NCBI GenBank assembly: GCA_043228905.1
Contig: JBHGNT010000042.1
Span: forward strand, 157,959-221,958
Reading direction: 5' to 3'
DNA length: 64,000 bases
From: Azolla caroliniana
Taxonomy: Eukaryota > Polypodiophyta
The notes beneath the pieces were generated by a model. That model had not been told where the DNA came from. It worked only from the letters and a program-made list of their open reading frames with translations, and made no database searches. Both the position numbers and the translations under genes were made by a program. Shown one piece after another: positions 12,101 to 25,455 of the stretch (the stretch's first letter is position 1; each line of letters starts with the position of its first letter).

Positions 12101-15100
12101 GAGTAAAAAAATCAAGATTTTGAAACTCAGGTCGAGAGACATGAATAAATTAGCAAATTTGAGGCGGGAGTGGACAAGAGCAACTAGGTAAATTAAAATG
12201 TTCATACCTGGCTCCTGTGATATCGGATTTATGTGTTCAAACATGCGAATCGAAGCTAATAACACTATCTCTAATATGGAATTAAAAAATCAAGATTTTG
12301 AAACTTAGGTCGAAAGACATGAAGAAATTAGCAAATTTGAGGAGGTAGTGGAGAAGATCGCGTTAGTAAATTAAAATGTTCATACCTGGCTCGTGTGATC
12401 TCGGATTTTTGTGTTCAAACATGCGAATCGAAGCTAATAACGCTATCTCTGATATGAAAATAAAAAATCAAGATTTTGAAACTCAGGTCGAGAGACATGA
12501 AGAAATTAGCAAATTTGAGGAGGGAGTTTAGAAGAGCGCGTTAGTAAATTAAAATGTTCATACCTGGCTTCTGTGACATTGGATTTCTGTGTTCAAACAT
12601 GCGAATCGAAGTTAACAACGCTTGCTATAATATGGAGTAAAAAAATCAAGATTTTGAAACTCAGGTCGAGAGACATGAATAAATTAGCAAATTTGAGGCG
12701 GGAGTGGACAAGAGCAACCAGGTAAATTAAAATGTTCATACCTGGCTCCTGTGATATCGGATTTCTGTGTTCAAACCTGCGAATCGAAGCTAATAACGCT
12801 AGCTCTGATATAGAATTAAAAAATCAAGATTTTGAAACTCACCTCGAGAGAGATGAAGAAATTAGCAAATTTGAGGAGGTAGTGGAGAAGAGCGCGTTAG
12901 TAAATTAAAATGTTCATACCTGGCTCGTGTGATATCGGATTTCTGTGTTTAAAAATGCGAATCGAAGCTAACAACGCTAGCTCTGATATGGAATTAAAAA
13001 ATCAAGATTTTGAGACTCACGTCGAGAGACATGAAGAAATTAGCAAATATGAGGCGGGAGTTGACAAGACCAAGTAGGTAAATTAAAATGTTCATACCTG
13101 GCTCGTGTGATATCGGATTTTTATGTTTAAGCATGCGAATCGAAGCTAATAACGCTAGCTCTGATATGGAATTAAAAAATAAAGATTTTGAAACTCACCT
13201 CGAGAGAGATGAAGAAATTAGCAAATTTGAGGAGGGAGTTTAGAAGAGCCCGTTAGTAAATTAAAATGTTCAGACCTGGCTTCTGTGACATTAGATTTCT
13301 GTGTTCAAATATGCGAATCGAAGTTCACAACGCTTGCTATAATATGGAATAAAAAGATCAAGATTTTGAAACTCAGGTCGAGAGACATGAAGAAATTAGC
13401 AAATTTGAGGGGAGAGTTTAGAAGAGCGCGTTAGTAAATTAAAATGTTCATACCTGGCTTCTGTTATATTGGATTTCTGTGTTCAAACATGCGAATCGAA
13501 ATTAACATCGGTTATTTTAATATGGAATAAAAAAATCAAGATTTTGAAACTCAGGTCGAGAGACCTGAATAAATTAGCAAATTTGAGGCGGGAGTTGACA
13601 AGAGCAACTAGGGAAATTAAAATGTTCATAACTGGCTCCTGTGATATCGGATTTCTGTGTTCAAACATGCGAATCGAAGCTAATAACGCCATCTCTAATA
13701 TGAAAATAAAAAATCAAGATTTTGAAACTCATCTCGAAAGACATGAAAAAATTAGCAAATTTGAGGAGGTAGTGGAGAAGATCGCGTTAGTAAATCAAAA
13801 TGTTCATACCTGGCTCGTGTGATATCGGATTTTTGTGTTCAAACATGCGAATCGAAGCTAATAATGCTATCTCTAATATGGAATTAAAAAATCAAGATTT
13901 GGAAACTCAGGTCGAGAGACATGAAGAAATTAGCAAATTTGAGGAGGTAGTGGAGAAGATCGCGCTAGTAAATTAAAATGTTCATACCTGGCTTGTGTGA
14001 TATTGGATTTCTGTGTTTAAAAATGTGAATCGAAGCTAACACCGCGAGCTCTAATATGGAATTAAGAAATCAAGATTTTGAAACTCAGGTCGAGAGACAT
14101 GAAGAAATTAGCAAATTTGAGGAGGGAGTTTAGAAGAGCGCGTTAGTAAATTAAAATGTTCATACCTAGCTTCTGTGACATTGGATTTCTGTGTTCAAAC
14201 ATGCGAATCGAAGTTAACAACGCTTGCTATAATATGGAGTAAAAAAATCAAGATTTTGAAACTCAGGTCGAGAGACATGAATAAATTAGCAAATTTGAGG
14301 CGGGAGTGGACAAGAGCAACTAGGTAAATTAAAATGTTCATACCTGGCTCCTGTGATATCGGATTTATGTGTTCAAACATGCGAATCGAAGCTAATAACA
14401 CTATCTCTAATATGGAATTAAAAAATCAAGATTTTGAAACTTAGGTCGAAAGACATGAAGAAATTAGCAAATTTGAGGAGGTAGTGGAGAAGATCGCGTT
14501 AGTAAATTAAAATGTTCATACCTGGCTCGTGTGATCTCGGATTTTTGTGTTCAAACATGCGAATCGAAGCTAATAACGCTATCTCTGATATGAAAATAAA
14601 AAATCAAGATTTTGAAACTCAGGTCGAGAGACATGAAGAAATTAGCAAATTTGAGGAGGGAGTTTAGAAGAGCGCGTAAGTAAATTAAAATGTTCATACC
14701 TGGATTCTGTGACATTGGATTTCTGTGTTCAAACATGCGAATCGAAGTTAACAACGCTTGCTATAATATGGAGTAAAAAAATCAAGATTTTGAAACTCAG
14801 GTCGAGAGACATGAATAAATTAGCAAATTTGAGGCGGGAGTGGACAAGAGCAACCAGGTAAATTAAAATGTTCATACCTGGCTCCTGTGATATCGGATTT
14901 CTGTGTTCAAACCTGCGAATCGAAGCTAATAACGCTAGCTCTGATATAGAATTAAAAAATCAAGATTTTGAAACTCACCTCGAGAGAGATGAAGAAATTA
15001 GCAAATTTGAGGAGGTAGTGGAGAAGAGCGCGTTAGTAAATTAAAATGTTCATACCTGGCTCGTGTGATATCGGATTTCTGTGTTTAAAAATGCGAATCG

Positions 15101-15571
15101 AAGCTAACAACGCTAGCTCTGATATGGAATTAAAAAATCAAGATTTTGAGACTCACGTCGAGAGACATGAAGAAATTAGCAAATATGAGGCGGGAGTTGA
15201 CAAGACCAAGTAGGTAAATTAAAATGTTCATACCTGGCTCGTGTGATATCGGATTTTTATGTTTAAGCATGCGAATCGAAGCTAATAACGCTAGCTCTGA
15301 TATGGAATTAAAAAATAAAGATTTTGAAACTCACCTCGAGAGAGATGAAGAAATTAGCAAATTTGAGGAGGGAGTTTAGAAGAGCCCGTTAGTAAATTAA
15401 AATGTTCAGACCTGGCTTCTGTGACATTAGATTTCTGTGTTCAAATATGCGAATCGAAGTTAACAACGCTTGCTATAATATGGAATAAAAAGATCAAGAT
15501 TTTGAAACTCAGGTCGAGAGACATGAATAAATTAGCAAATTTGAGGCGGGAGTGGACAAGAGCAACTAGGT
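9164..15571 (+). repeat. 12-monomer HOR (2,136 bp), three copies
   Basis: Copies start at 9,164, 11,300 and 13,436, each exactly 12 x 178 bp. The first monomer is unique (CTTCTGTTATATTGG, then AACATCGGTTATTTT). Copies are nearly identical; visible differences include CACCTTGAG in copy 1 (near 11,064) versus CACCTCGAG in copy 2 (near 13,200), and GCGTAAGTA and TGGATTCTG in copy 3 (near 14,677-14,705). The last monomer of copy 3 (15,394) is chimeric with a B-like monomer, which ends the domain. Confidence 0.93.
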
Positions 15572-16639
15572 AAATTAAAATGTTCGTACCTGGCTCCTGT
15601 GACATTGGATTTCTGTGTTCAAACATGCGAATCGAAGTTAACAACGCTTGCTATAATATGGAGTAAAAAAATCAAGATTTTGAAACTCAGGTCGAGAGAC
15701 ATGAATAAATTAGCAAATTTGAGGCGGGAGTGGACAAGAGCAACTAGGTAAATTAAAATGTTCGTACCTGGCTCCTGTGATATCGGATTTCTGTGTTCAA
15801 ACCTGCGAATCGAAGCTAATAACGCTAGCTCTGATATGGAATTAAAAAATCAAGATTTTGAAACTCACCTCGAGAGAGATGAAGAAATTAGCAAATTTGA
15901 GGAGGTAGTGGAGAAGAGCGCGTTAGTAAATTAAAATGTTCATACCTGGCTCGTGTGATATCGGATTTCTGTGTTTAAAAATGCGAATCGAAGCTAACAA
16001 CGCTAGCTCTGATATGGAATGAAAAAATCAAGATTTTGAAACTCAGGTCGAGAGACATGAATAAATTAGCAAATTTGAGGAGGGAGTGGACAAGAGCAAC
16101 TAGGTAAATTAAAATGTTCATACCTGGCTCCTGTGATATCGGATTTATGTGTTCAAACATGCGAATCGAAGCTAATAACGGTATCTCTTATATGGAATTA
16201 AGAAATCAAGATTTTGAAACTCACCTCGAGAGACATGAAGAAAGTAGCAAATTTGAGGAGGTAGTAGAGAAGAGCGCGTTAGTAAATTAAAATGTTCATA
16301 CCTGGCTCGTGTAATATCGGATTTCTGTGTTTAAAAATGCGAATCGAAGCTAACAATGTTAGCTCTAATATTGGATTAAAAAATGAAGATTTTGAAACTC
16401 ACCTCGAGAGAGATGAAGAAATTAGCAAATTTGAGGAGGTAGTGGAGAAGATCGCAATAGTAAATTAAAATGTTCATACCTGGCTTGTGTGATATTGGAT
16501 TTCTGTGTTTAAAAATGTGAATCGAAGCTAACACCGCGAGCTCTAATATGGAATTAAAAAATCAAGATTTTGAAACTCAGGTCGAGAGCCATGAAGAAAT
16601 TAGCATATTTGAGGAGGTAGTGGAGAAGAGCGCGTTAGT
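15572..16639 (+). repeat. Six-monomer stretch preceding the 13-mer domain
   Basis: Monomers start at 15,572, 15,750, 15,928, 16,106, 16,284 and 16,462. The first two share the rare GTTCGTACC start, which also appears at 22,458. The last two (GTGTAATATCGG, then TGATATTGG with GAGAGCCATG) recur at 22,992-23,347 and 27,742-28,097. Confidence 0.85.
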
Positions 16640-18159
16640 AAATTAAAATGTTCATACCTGGCTCGTGTGATATCGGATTTCTGTGTTTAAACATGCGAAT
16701 CGAAGCTAACAACGCTGGCTCTGATATGGAGTGAAAAAATCAAGATTTTGAAACTCAGGTCGAGAGACATGAATAAATTAGCAAATTTGAGGCGGGAGTT
16801 GACAAGAGCAACTAGGTAAATTAAAATGTTCATACCTGGCTCCTGTGATATCGGATTTATGTGTTCAAACATGCGAATCGAAGCTAATAACGGTATCTCT
16901 TATATGGAATTAAGAAATCAAGATTTTGAAACTCACCTCGAGAGACATGAAGAAAGTAGCAAATTTGAGGAGGTAGTGGAGAAGAGCGCGTTAGTAAATT
17001 AAAATGTTCATACCTGGCTCGTGTGATATCGGATTTCTGTGTTTAAAAATGCGAATCGAAGCTAACAACGCTAGCTCTAATATGGAATTAAAAAATCAAG
17101 ATTTTGAAACTCAGGTCGAGAGACATGAAGAAATTAGCAAATTTGAGGAGGGAGTTTAGAAGAGCGCGTTAGTAAATTAAAATGTTCATACCTGGCTTCT
17201 GTGACATTGGATTTCTGTGTTCAAACATGCGAATCGAAGTTAACAACGCTTGCTATAATATGGAGTAAAAAAATCAAGATTTTGAAACTCAGGTCGAGAG
17301 ACATGAATAAATTAGCAAATTTGAGGCGGGAGTGGACAAGAGCAAGTAGGTAAATTAAAATGTTCATACCTGGCTCCTGTGATATCGGATTTATGTGTTC
17401 AAACATGCGAATCGAAGCTAATAACACTATCTCTAATATGGAATTAAAAAATCAAGATTTTGAAACTCAAGTCGAAAGACATAAAGAAATTAGCAAATTT
17501 GAGGAGGTAGTGGAGAAGATCGCGTTAGTAAATTAAAATGTTCATACCTGGCTTCTGTGATCTCGGATTTTTGTGTTCAAACATGCGAATCGAAGCTAAT
17601 AACGCTATCTCTGATATGAAAATAAAAAATCAAGATTTTGAAACTCAGGTCGAGAGACATGAAGAAATTAGCAAATTTGAGGAGGGAGTTTAGAAGAGCG
17701 CGTTAGTAAATTAAAATGTTCATACCTGGATTCTGTGACATTGAATTTCTGTGTTCAAACATGCGAATCGAAGTTAACAACGCTTGCTATAATATGGAGT
17801 AAAAAAATCAAGATTTTGAAACTCAGGTCGAGAGACATGAATAAATTAGCAAATTTGAGGCGGGAGTGGACAAGAGCAACCAGGTAAATTAAAATGTTCA
17901 TACCTGGCTCCTGTGATATCGGATTTCTGTGTTCAAACCTGCGAATCGAAGCTAATAACGCTAGCTCTGATATAGAATTAAAAAATCAAGATTTTGAAAC
18001 TCACCTCGAGAGAGATGAAGAAATTAGCAAATTTGAGGAGGTAGTGGAGAAGAGCGCGTTAGTAAATTAAAATGTTCATACCTGGCTCGTGTGATATCGG
18101 ATTTCTGTGTTTAAAAATGCGAATCGAAGCTAACAACGCTAGCTCTGATATGGAATTAA

Positions 18160-18173
18160 AAAATCAAGATTTT
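18160..18173. repeat. Conserved imperfect palindrome of the monomer (representative)
   Basis: AAAATCAAGATTTT has 6-bp inverted arms (AAAATC/GATTTT) around AA. It lies in the A/T-rich middle of the monomer and is retained in nearly every copy even where flanking sequence varies. It could bend DNA or bind a protein; no function is shown by sequence alone. Confidence 0.8.
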
Positions 18174-18597
18174 GAGACTCACGTCGAGAGACATGAAGAA
18201 ATTAGCAAATATGAGGCGGGAGTTGACAAGACCAAGTAGGTAAATTAAAATGTTCATACCTGGCTCGTGTGATATCGGATTTTTATGTTTAAGCATGCGA
18301 ATCGAAGCTAGTAACGCTAGCTCTGATATGGAATTAAAAAATAAAGATTTTGAAACTCACCTCGAGAGAGATGAAGAAATTAGCAAATTTGAGGAGGGAG
18401 TTTAGAAGAGCCCGTTAGTAAATTAAAATGTTCAGACCTGGCTTCTGTGACATTAGATTTCTGTGTTCAAATATGCGAATCGAAGTTAACAACGCTTGCT
18501 ATAATATGGAATAAAAAGATCAAGATTTTGAAACTCAGGTCGAGAGACATGAATAAATTAGCAAATTTGAGGCGGGAGTGGACAAGAGCAACTAGGT

Positions 18598-18747
18598 AAA
18601 TTAAAATGTTCATACCTTGCTCCTGCGAATTGAAGCTAATAACGCTAGCTCTGATATGGAATTAAAAAATCAAGATTTTGAAACTCACCTCGAGAGAGAT
18701 GAAGAAATTAGCAAATTTGAGGCGGTAGTGGAGAAGATCGCGCTAGT
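18598..18747 (+). repeat. Truncated 150-bp monomer (28-bp internal deletion)
   Basis: CATACCTTGCTCCTGCGAATTG replaces the usual segment: the 28 bases between CTCCTG and CGAATCG are gone. In the presumed parent (for example 17,886) CCTG occurs at both edges, so the deletion probably arose between 4-bp direct repeats. Two linked point changes (CCTTGC, GAATTG) mark the variant. Confidence 0.92.
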
Positions 18748-20883
18748 AAATTAAAATGTTCATACCTAGCTTGTGTGATATTGGATTTCTGTGTTTAAAA
18801 ACGTGAATCGAAGCTAACACCGCGAGCTCTAATATGGAATTAAAAGATCAAGATTTTGAAACTCAGGTCGAGAGACATGAAGAAATTAGCATATTTGAGG
18901 AGGTAGTGGAGAAGAGCGCGTTAGTAAATTAAAATGTTCATACCTGGCTCGTGTGATATCGGATTTCTGTGTTTAAACATGCGAATCGAAGCTAACAACG
19001 CTGGCTCTGATATGGAGTGAAAAAATCAAGATTTTGAAACTCAGGTCGAGAGACATGAATAAATTAGCAAATTTGAGGCGGGAGTTGACAAGAGCAACTA
19101 GGTAAATTAAAATGTTCATACCTGGCTCCTGTGATATCGGATTTATGTGTTCAAACATGCGAATCGAAGCTAATAACGGTATGTCTTATATGGAATTAAG
19201 AAATCAAGATTTTGAAACTCACCTCGAGAGACATGAAGAAAGTAGCAAATTTGAGGAGGTAGTGGAGAAGAGCGCGTTAGTAAATTAAAATGTTCCTACC
19301 TGGCTCGTGTGATATCGGATTTCTGTGTTTAAAAATGCGAATCGAAGCTAACAACGCTAGCTCTAATATGAAATTAAAAAATCAAGATTTTGAAACTCAG
19401 GTCGAGAGACATGAAGAAATTAGCAAATTTGAGGAGGGAGTTTAGAAGAGCGCGTTAGTAAATTAAAATGTTCATACCTGGCTTCTGTGACATTGGATTT
19501 CTGTGTTCAAACATGCGAATCGAAGTTAACAACGCTTGCTATAATATGGAGTAAAAAAATCAAGATTTTGAAACTCAGGTCGAGAGACATGAATAAATTA
19601 GCAAATTTGAGCCGGGAGTGGACAAGAGCAACTAGGTAAATTAAAATGTTCATACCTGGCTCCTGTGATATCGGATTTATGTGTTCAAACATGCGAATCG
19701 AAGCTAATAACACTATCTCTAATATGGAATTAAAAAATCAAGATTTTGAAACTCAGGTCGAAAGACATGAAGAAATTAGCAAATTTGAGGAGGTAGTGGA
19801 GAAGATCGCGTTAGTAAATTAAAATGTTCATACCTGGCTCGTGTGATCTCGGATTTTTGTGTTCAAACATGCGAATCGAAGCTAATAACGCTATCTCTGA
19901 TATGAAAATAAAAAATCAAGATTTTGAAACTCAGGTCGAGAGACATGAAGAAATTAGCAAATTTGAGGAGGGAGTTTAGAAGAGCGCATTAGTAAATTAA
20001 AATGTTCATACCTGGCTTCTGTGACATTGGATTTCTGTGTTCAAACATGCGAATCGAAGTTAACAACGCTTGCTATAATATGGAGTAAAAAAATCAAGAT
20101 TTTGAAACTCAGGTCGAGAGACATGAATAAATTAGCAAATTTGAGGCGGGAGTGGACAAGAGCAACCAGGTAAATTAAAATGTTCATACCTGGCTCCTGT
20201 GATATCGGATTTCTGTGTTCAAACCTGCGAATCGAAGCTAATAACGCTAGCTCTGATATAGAATTAAAAAATCAAGATTTTGAAACTCACCTCGAGAGAG
20301 ATGAAGAAATTAGCAAATTTGAGGAGGTAGTGGAGAAGAGCGCGTTAGTAAATTAAAATGTTCATACCTGGCTCGTGTGATATCGGATTTCTGTGTTTAA
20401 AAATGCGAATCGAAGCTAACAACGCTAGCTCTGATATGGAATTAAAAAATCAAGATTTTGAGACTCACGTCGAGAGACATGAAGAAATTAGCAAATATGA
20501 GGCGGGAGTTGACAAGACCAAGTAGGTAAATTAAAATGTTCATACCTGGCTCGTGTGATATCGGATTTTTATGTTTAAGCATGCGAATCGAAGCTAGTAA
20601 CGCTAGCTCTGATATGGAATTAAAAAATAAAGATTTTGAAACTCACCTCGAGAGAGATGAAGAAATTAGCAAATTTGAGGAGGGAGTTTAGAAGAGCCCG
20701 TTAGTAAATTAAAATGTTCAGACCTGGCTTCTGTGACATTAGATTTCTGTGTTCAAATATGCGAATCGAAGTTAACAACGCTTGCTATAATATGGAATAA
20801 AAAGATCAAGATTTTGAAACTCAGGTCGAGAGACATGAATAAATTAGCAAATTTGAGGCGGGAGTGGACAAGAGCAACTAGGT

Positions 20884-21033
20884 AAATTAAAATGTTCATA
20901 CCTTGCTCCTGCGAATTGAAGCTAATAACGCTAGCTCTGATATGGAATTAAAAAATCAAGATTTTGAAACTCACCTCGAGAGAGATGAAGAAATTAGCAA
21001 ATTTGAGGCGGTAGTGGAGAAGATCGCGCTAGT
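20884..21033 (+). repeat. Truncated 150-bp monomer, second copy
   Basis: It has the same 28-bp deletion and the same two point changes as 18,598-18,747, one HOR cycle (2,286 bp) later, so it was copied with the HOR. Confidence 0.92.
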
Positions 21034-24000
21034 AAATTAAAATGTTCATACCTAGCTTGTGTGATATTGGATTTCTGTGTTTAAAAACGTGAATCGAAGC
21101 TAACACCGCGAGCTCTAATATGGAATTAAAAGATCAAGATTTTGAAACTCAGGTCGAGAGACATGAAGAAATTAGCATATTTGAGGAGGTAGTGGAGAAG
21201 AGCGCGTTAGTAAATTAAAATGTTCATACCTGGCTCGTGTGATATCGGATTTCTGTGTTTAAACATGCGAATCGAAGCTAACAACGCTGGCTCTGATATG
21301 GAGTGAAAAAATCAAGATTTTGAAACTCAGGTCGAGAGACATGAATAAATTAGCAAATTTGAGGCGGGAGTTGACAAGAGCAACTAGGTAAATTAAAATG
21401 TTCATACCTGGCTCCTGTGATATCGGATTTATGTGTTCAAACATGCGAATCGAAGCTAATAACGGTATGTCTTATATGGAATTAAGAAATCAAGATTTTG
21501 AAACTCACCTCGAGAGACATGAAGAAAGTAGCAAATTTGAGGAGGTAGTGGAGAAGAGCGCGTTAGTAAATTAAAATGTTCCTACCTGGCTCGTGTGATA
21601 TCGGATTTCTGTGTTTAAAAATGCGAATCGAAGCTAACAACGCTAGCTCTAATATGGAATTAAAAAATCAAGATTTTGAAACTCAGGTCGAGAGACATGA
21701 AGAAATTAGCAAATTTGAGGAGGGAGTTTAGAAGAGCGCGTTAGTAAATTAAAATGTTCATACCTGGCTTCTGTGACATTGGATTTCTGTGTTCAAACAT
21801 GCGAATCGAAGTTAACAACGCTTGCTATAATATGGAGTAAAAAAATCAAGATTTTGAAACTCAGGTCGAGAGACATGAATAAATTAGCAAATTTGAGCCG
21901 GGAGTGGACAAGAGCAAGTAGGTAAATTAAAATGTTCATACCTGGCTCCTGTGATATCGGATTTATGTGTTCAAACATGCGAATCGAAGCTAATAACACT
22001 ATCTCTAATATGGAATTAAAAAATCAAGATTTTGAAACTCAGGTCGAAAGACATGAAGAAATTAGCAAATTTGAGGAGGTAGTGGAGAAGATCGCGTTAG
22101 TAAATTAAAATGTTCATACCTGGCTCGTGTGATCTCGGATTTTTGTGTTCAAACATGCGAATCGAAGCTAATAACGCTATCTCTGATATGAAAATAAAAA
22201 ATCAAGATTTTGAAACTCAGGTCGAGAGACATGAAGAAATTAGCAAATTTGAGGAGGGAGTTTAGAAGAGCGCATTAGTAAATTAAAATGTTCATACCTG
22301 GCTTCTGTGACATTGGATTTCTGTGTTCAAACATGCGAATCGAAGTTAACAACGCTTGCTATAATATGGAGTAAAAAAATCAAGATTTTGAAACTCAGGT
22401 CGAGAGACATGAACAAATTAGCAAATTTGAGGCGGGAGTGGACAAGAGCAACTAGGTAAATTAAAATGTTCGTACCTGGCTCCTGTGATATCGGATTTCT
22501 GTGTTCAAACCTGCGAATCGAAGCTAATAACGCTAGCTCTGATATGGAATTAAAAAATCAAGATTTTGAAACTCACCTCGAGAGAGATGAAGAAATTAGC
22601 AAATTTGAGGAGGTAGTGGAGAAGAGCGCGTTAGTAAATTAAAATGTTCATACCTGGCTCGTGTGATATCGGATTTCTGTGTTTAAAAATGCGAATCGAA
22701 GCTAACAACGCTAGCTCTGATATGGAATGAAAAAATCAAGATTTTGAAACTCAGGTCGAGAGACATGAATAAATTAGCAAATTTGAGGAGGGAGTGGACA
22801 AGAGCAACTAGGTAAATTAAAATGTTCATACCTGGCTCCTGTGATATCGGATTTATGTGTTCAAACATGCGAATCGAAGCTAATAACGGTATCTCTTATA
22901 TGGAATTAAGAAATCAAGATTTTGAAACTCACCTCGAGAGACATGAAGAAAGTAGCAAATTTGAGGAGGTAGTAGAGAAGAGCGCGTTAGTAAATTAAAA
23001 TGTTCATACCTGGCTCGTGTAATATCGGATTTCTGTGTTTAAAAATGCGAATCGAAGCTAACAATGTTAGCTCTAATATTGGATTAAAAAATGAAGATTT
23101 TGAAACTCACCTCGAGAGAGATGAATAAATTAGCAAATTTGAGGAGGTAGTGGAGAAGATCGCAATAGTAAATTAAAATGTTCATACCTGGCTTGTGTGA
23201 TATTGGATTTCTGTGTTTAAAAATGTGAATCGAAGCTAACACCGCGAGCTCTAATATGGAATTAAAAAATCAAGATTTTGAAACTCAGGTCGAGAGCCAT
23301 GAAGAAATTAGCATATTTGAGGAGGTAGTGGAGAAGAGCGCGTTAGTAAATTAAAATGTTCATACCTGGCTCGTGTGATATCGGATTTCTGTGTTTAAAC
23401 ATGCGAATCGAAGCTAACAACGCTGGCTCTGATATGGAGTGAAAAAATCAAGATTTTGAAACTCAGGTCGAGAGACATGAATAAATTAGCAAATTTGAGG
23501 CGGGAGTTGACAAGAGCAACTAGGTAAATTAAAATGTTCATACCTGGCTCCTGTGATATCGGATTTATGTGTTCAAACATGCGAATCGAAGCTAATAACG
23601 GTATCTCTTATATGGAATTAAGAAATCAAGATTTTGAAACTCACCTCGAGAGACATGCAGAAAGTAGCAAATTTGAGGAGGTAGTGGAGAAGAGCGCGTT
23701 AGTAAATTAAAATGTTCATACCTGGCTCGTGTGATATCGGATTTCTGTGTTTAAAAATGCGAATCGAAGCTAACAACGCTAGCTCTAATATGGAATTAAA
23801 AAATCAAGATTTTGAAACTCAGGTCGAGAGACATGAAGAAATTAGCAAATTTGAGGAGGGAGTTTAGAAGAGCGCGTTAGTAAATTAAAATGTTCATACC
23901 TGGCTTCTGTGACATTGGATTTCTGTGTTCAAACATGCGAATCGAAGTTAACAACGCTTGCTATAATATGGAGTAAAAAAATCAAGATTTTGAAACTCAG

Positions 24001-25305
24001 GTCGAGAGACATGAATAAATTAGCAAATTTGAGGCGGGAGTGGACAAGAGCAAGTAGGTAAATTAAAATGTTCATACCTGGCTCCTGTGATATCGGATTT
24101 ATGTGTTCAAACATGCGAATCGAAGCTAATAACACTATCTCTAATATGGAATTAAAAAATCAAGATTTTGAAACTCAAGTCGAAAGACATAAAGAAATTA
24201 GCAAATTTGAGGAGGTAGTGGAGAAGATCGCGTTACTAAATTAAAATGTTCATACCTGGCTTCTGTGATCTCGGATTTTTGTGTTCAAACATGCGAATCG
24301 AAGCTAATAACGCTATCTCTGATATGAAAATAAAAAATCAAGATTTTGAAACTCAGGTCGAGAGACATGAAGAAATTAGCAAATTTGAGGAGGGAGTTTA
24401 GAAGAGCGCGTTAGTAAATTAAAATGTTCATACCTGGATTCTGTGACATTGGATTTCTGTGTTCAAACATGCGAATCGAAGTTAACAACGCTTGCTATAA
24501 TATGGAGTAAAAAAATCAAGATTTTGAAACTCAGGTCGAGAGACATGAATAAATTAGCAAATTTGAGGCGGGAGTGGACAAGAGCAACCAGGTAAATTAA
24601 AATGTTCATACCTGGCTCCTGTGATATCGGATTTCTGTGTTCAAACCTGCGAATCGAAGCTAATAACGCTAGCTCTGATATAGAATTAAAAAATCAAGAT
24701 TTTGAAACTCACCTCGAGAGAGATGAAGAAATTAGCAAATTTGAGGAGGTAGTGGAGAAGAGCGCGTTAGTAAATTAAAATGTTCATACCTGGCTCGTGT
24801 GATATCGGATTTCTGTGTTTAAAAATGCGAATCGAAGCTAACAACGCTAGCTCTGATATGGAATTAAAAAATCAAGATTTTGAGACTCACGTCGAGAGAC
24901 ATGAAGAAATTAGCAAATATGAGGCGGGAGTTGACAAGACCAAGTAGGTAAATTAAAATGTTCATACCTGGCTCGTGTGATATCGGATTTTTATGTTTAA
25001 GCATGCGAATCGAAGCTAGTAACGCTAGCTCTGATATGGAATTAAAAAATAAAGATTTTGAAACTCACCTCGAGAGAGATGAAGAAATTAGCAAATTTGA
25101 GGAGGGAGTTTAGAAGAGCCCGTTAGTAAATTAAAATGTTCAGACCTGGCTTCTGTGACATTAGATTTCTGTGTTCAAATATGCGAATCGAAGTTAACAA
25201 CGCTTGCTATAATATGGAATAAAAAGATCAAGATTTTGAAACTCAGGTCGAGAGACATGAATAAATTAGCAAATTTGAGGCGGGAGTGGACAAGAGCAAC
25301 TAGGT

Positions 25306-25455
25306 AAATTAAAATGTTCATACCTTGCTCCTGCGAATTGAAGCTAATAACGCTAGCTCTGATATGGAATTAAAAAATCAAGATTTTGAAACTCACCTCG
25401 AGAGAGATGAAGAAATTAGCAAATTTGAGGCGGTAGTGGAGAAGATCGCGCTAGT
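25306..25455 (+). repeat. Truncated 150-bp monomer, third copy
   Basis: Same deletion and markers as at 18,598, at lag 6,708 bp from it. Confidence 0.92.

Larger units (their letters stand above)
15600..21033 (+). repeat. Segmental duplication, copy 1 (partner at 22,308-27,741)
   Basis: This 5.4-kb stretch reappears 6,708 bp downstream with the same order of monomers, including truncated monomers. Differences seen include GATGAAGAAATT versus GATGAATAAATT (about 16,413 and 23,121), CATGAAGAAAG versus CATGCAGAAAG (about 16,950 and 23,658), and GTTAGTAAA versus GTTACTAAA (about 17,526 and 24,234). The left edge is approximate because neighbouring monomers are similar. Confidence 0.85.
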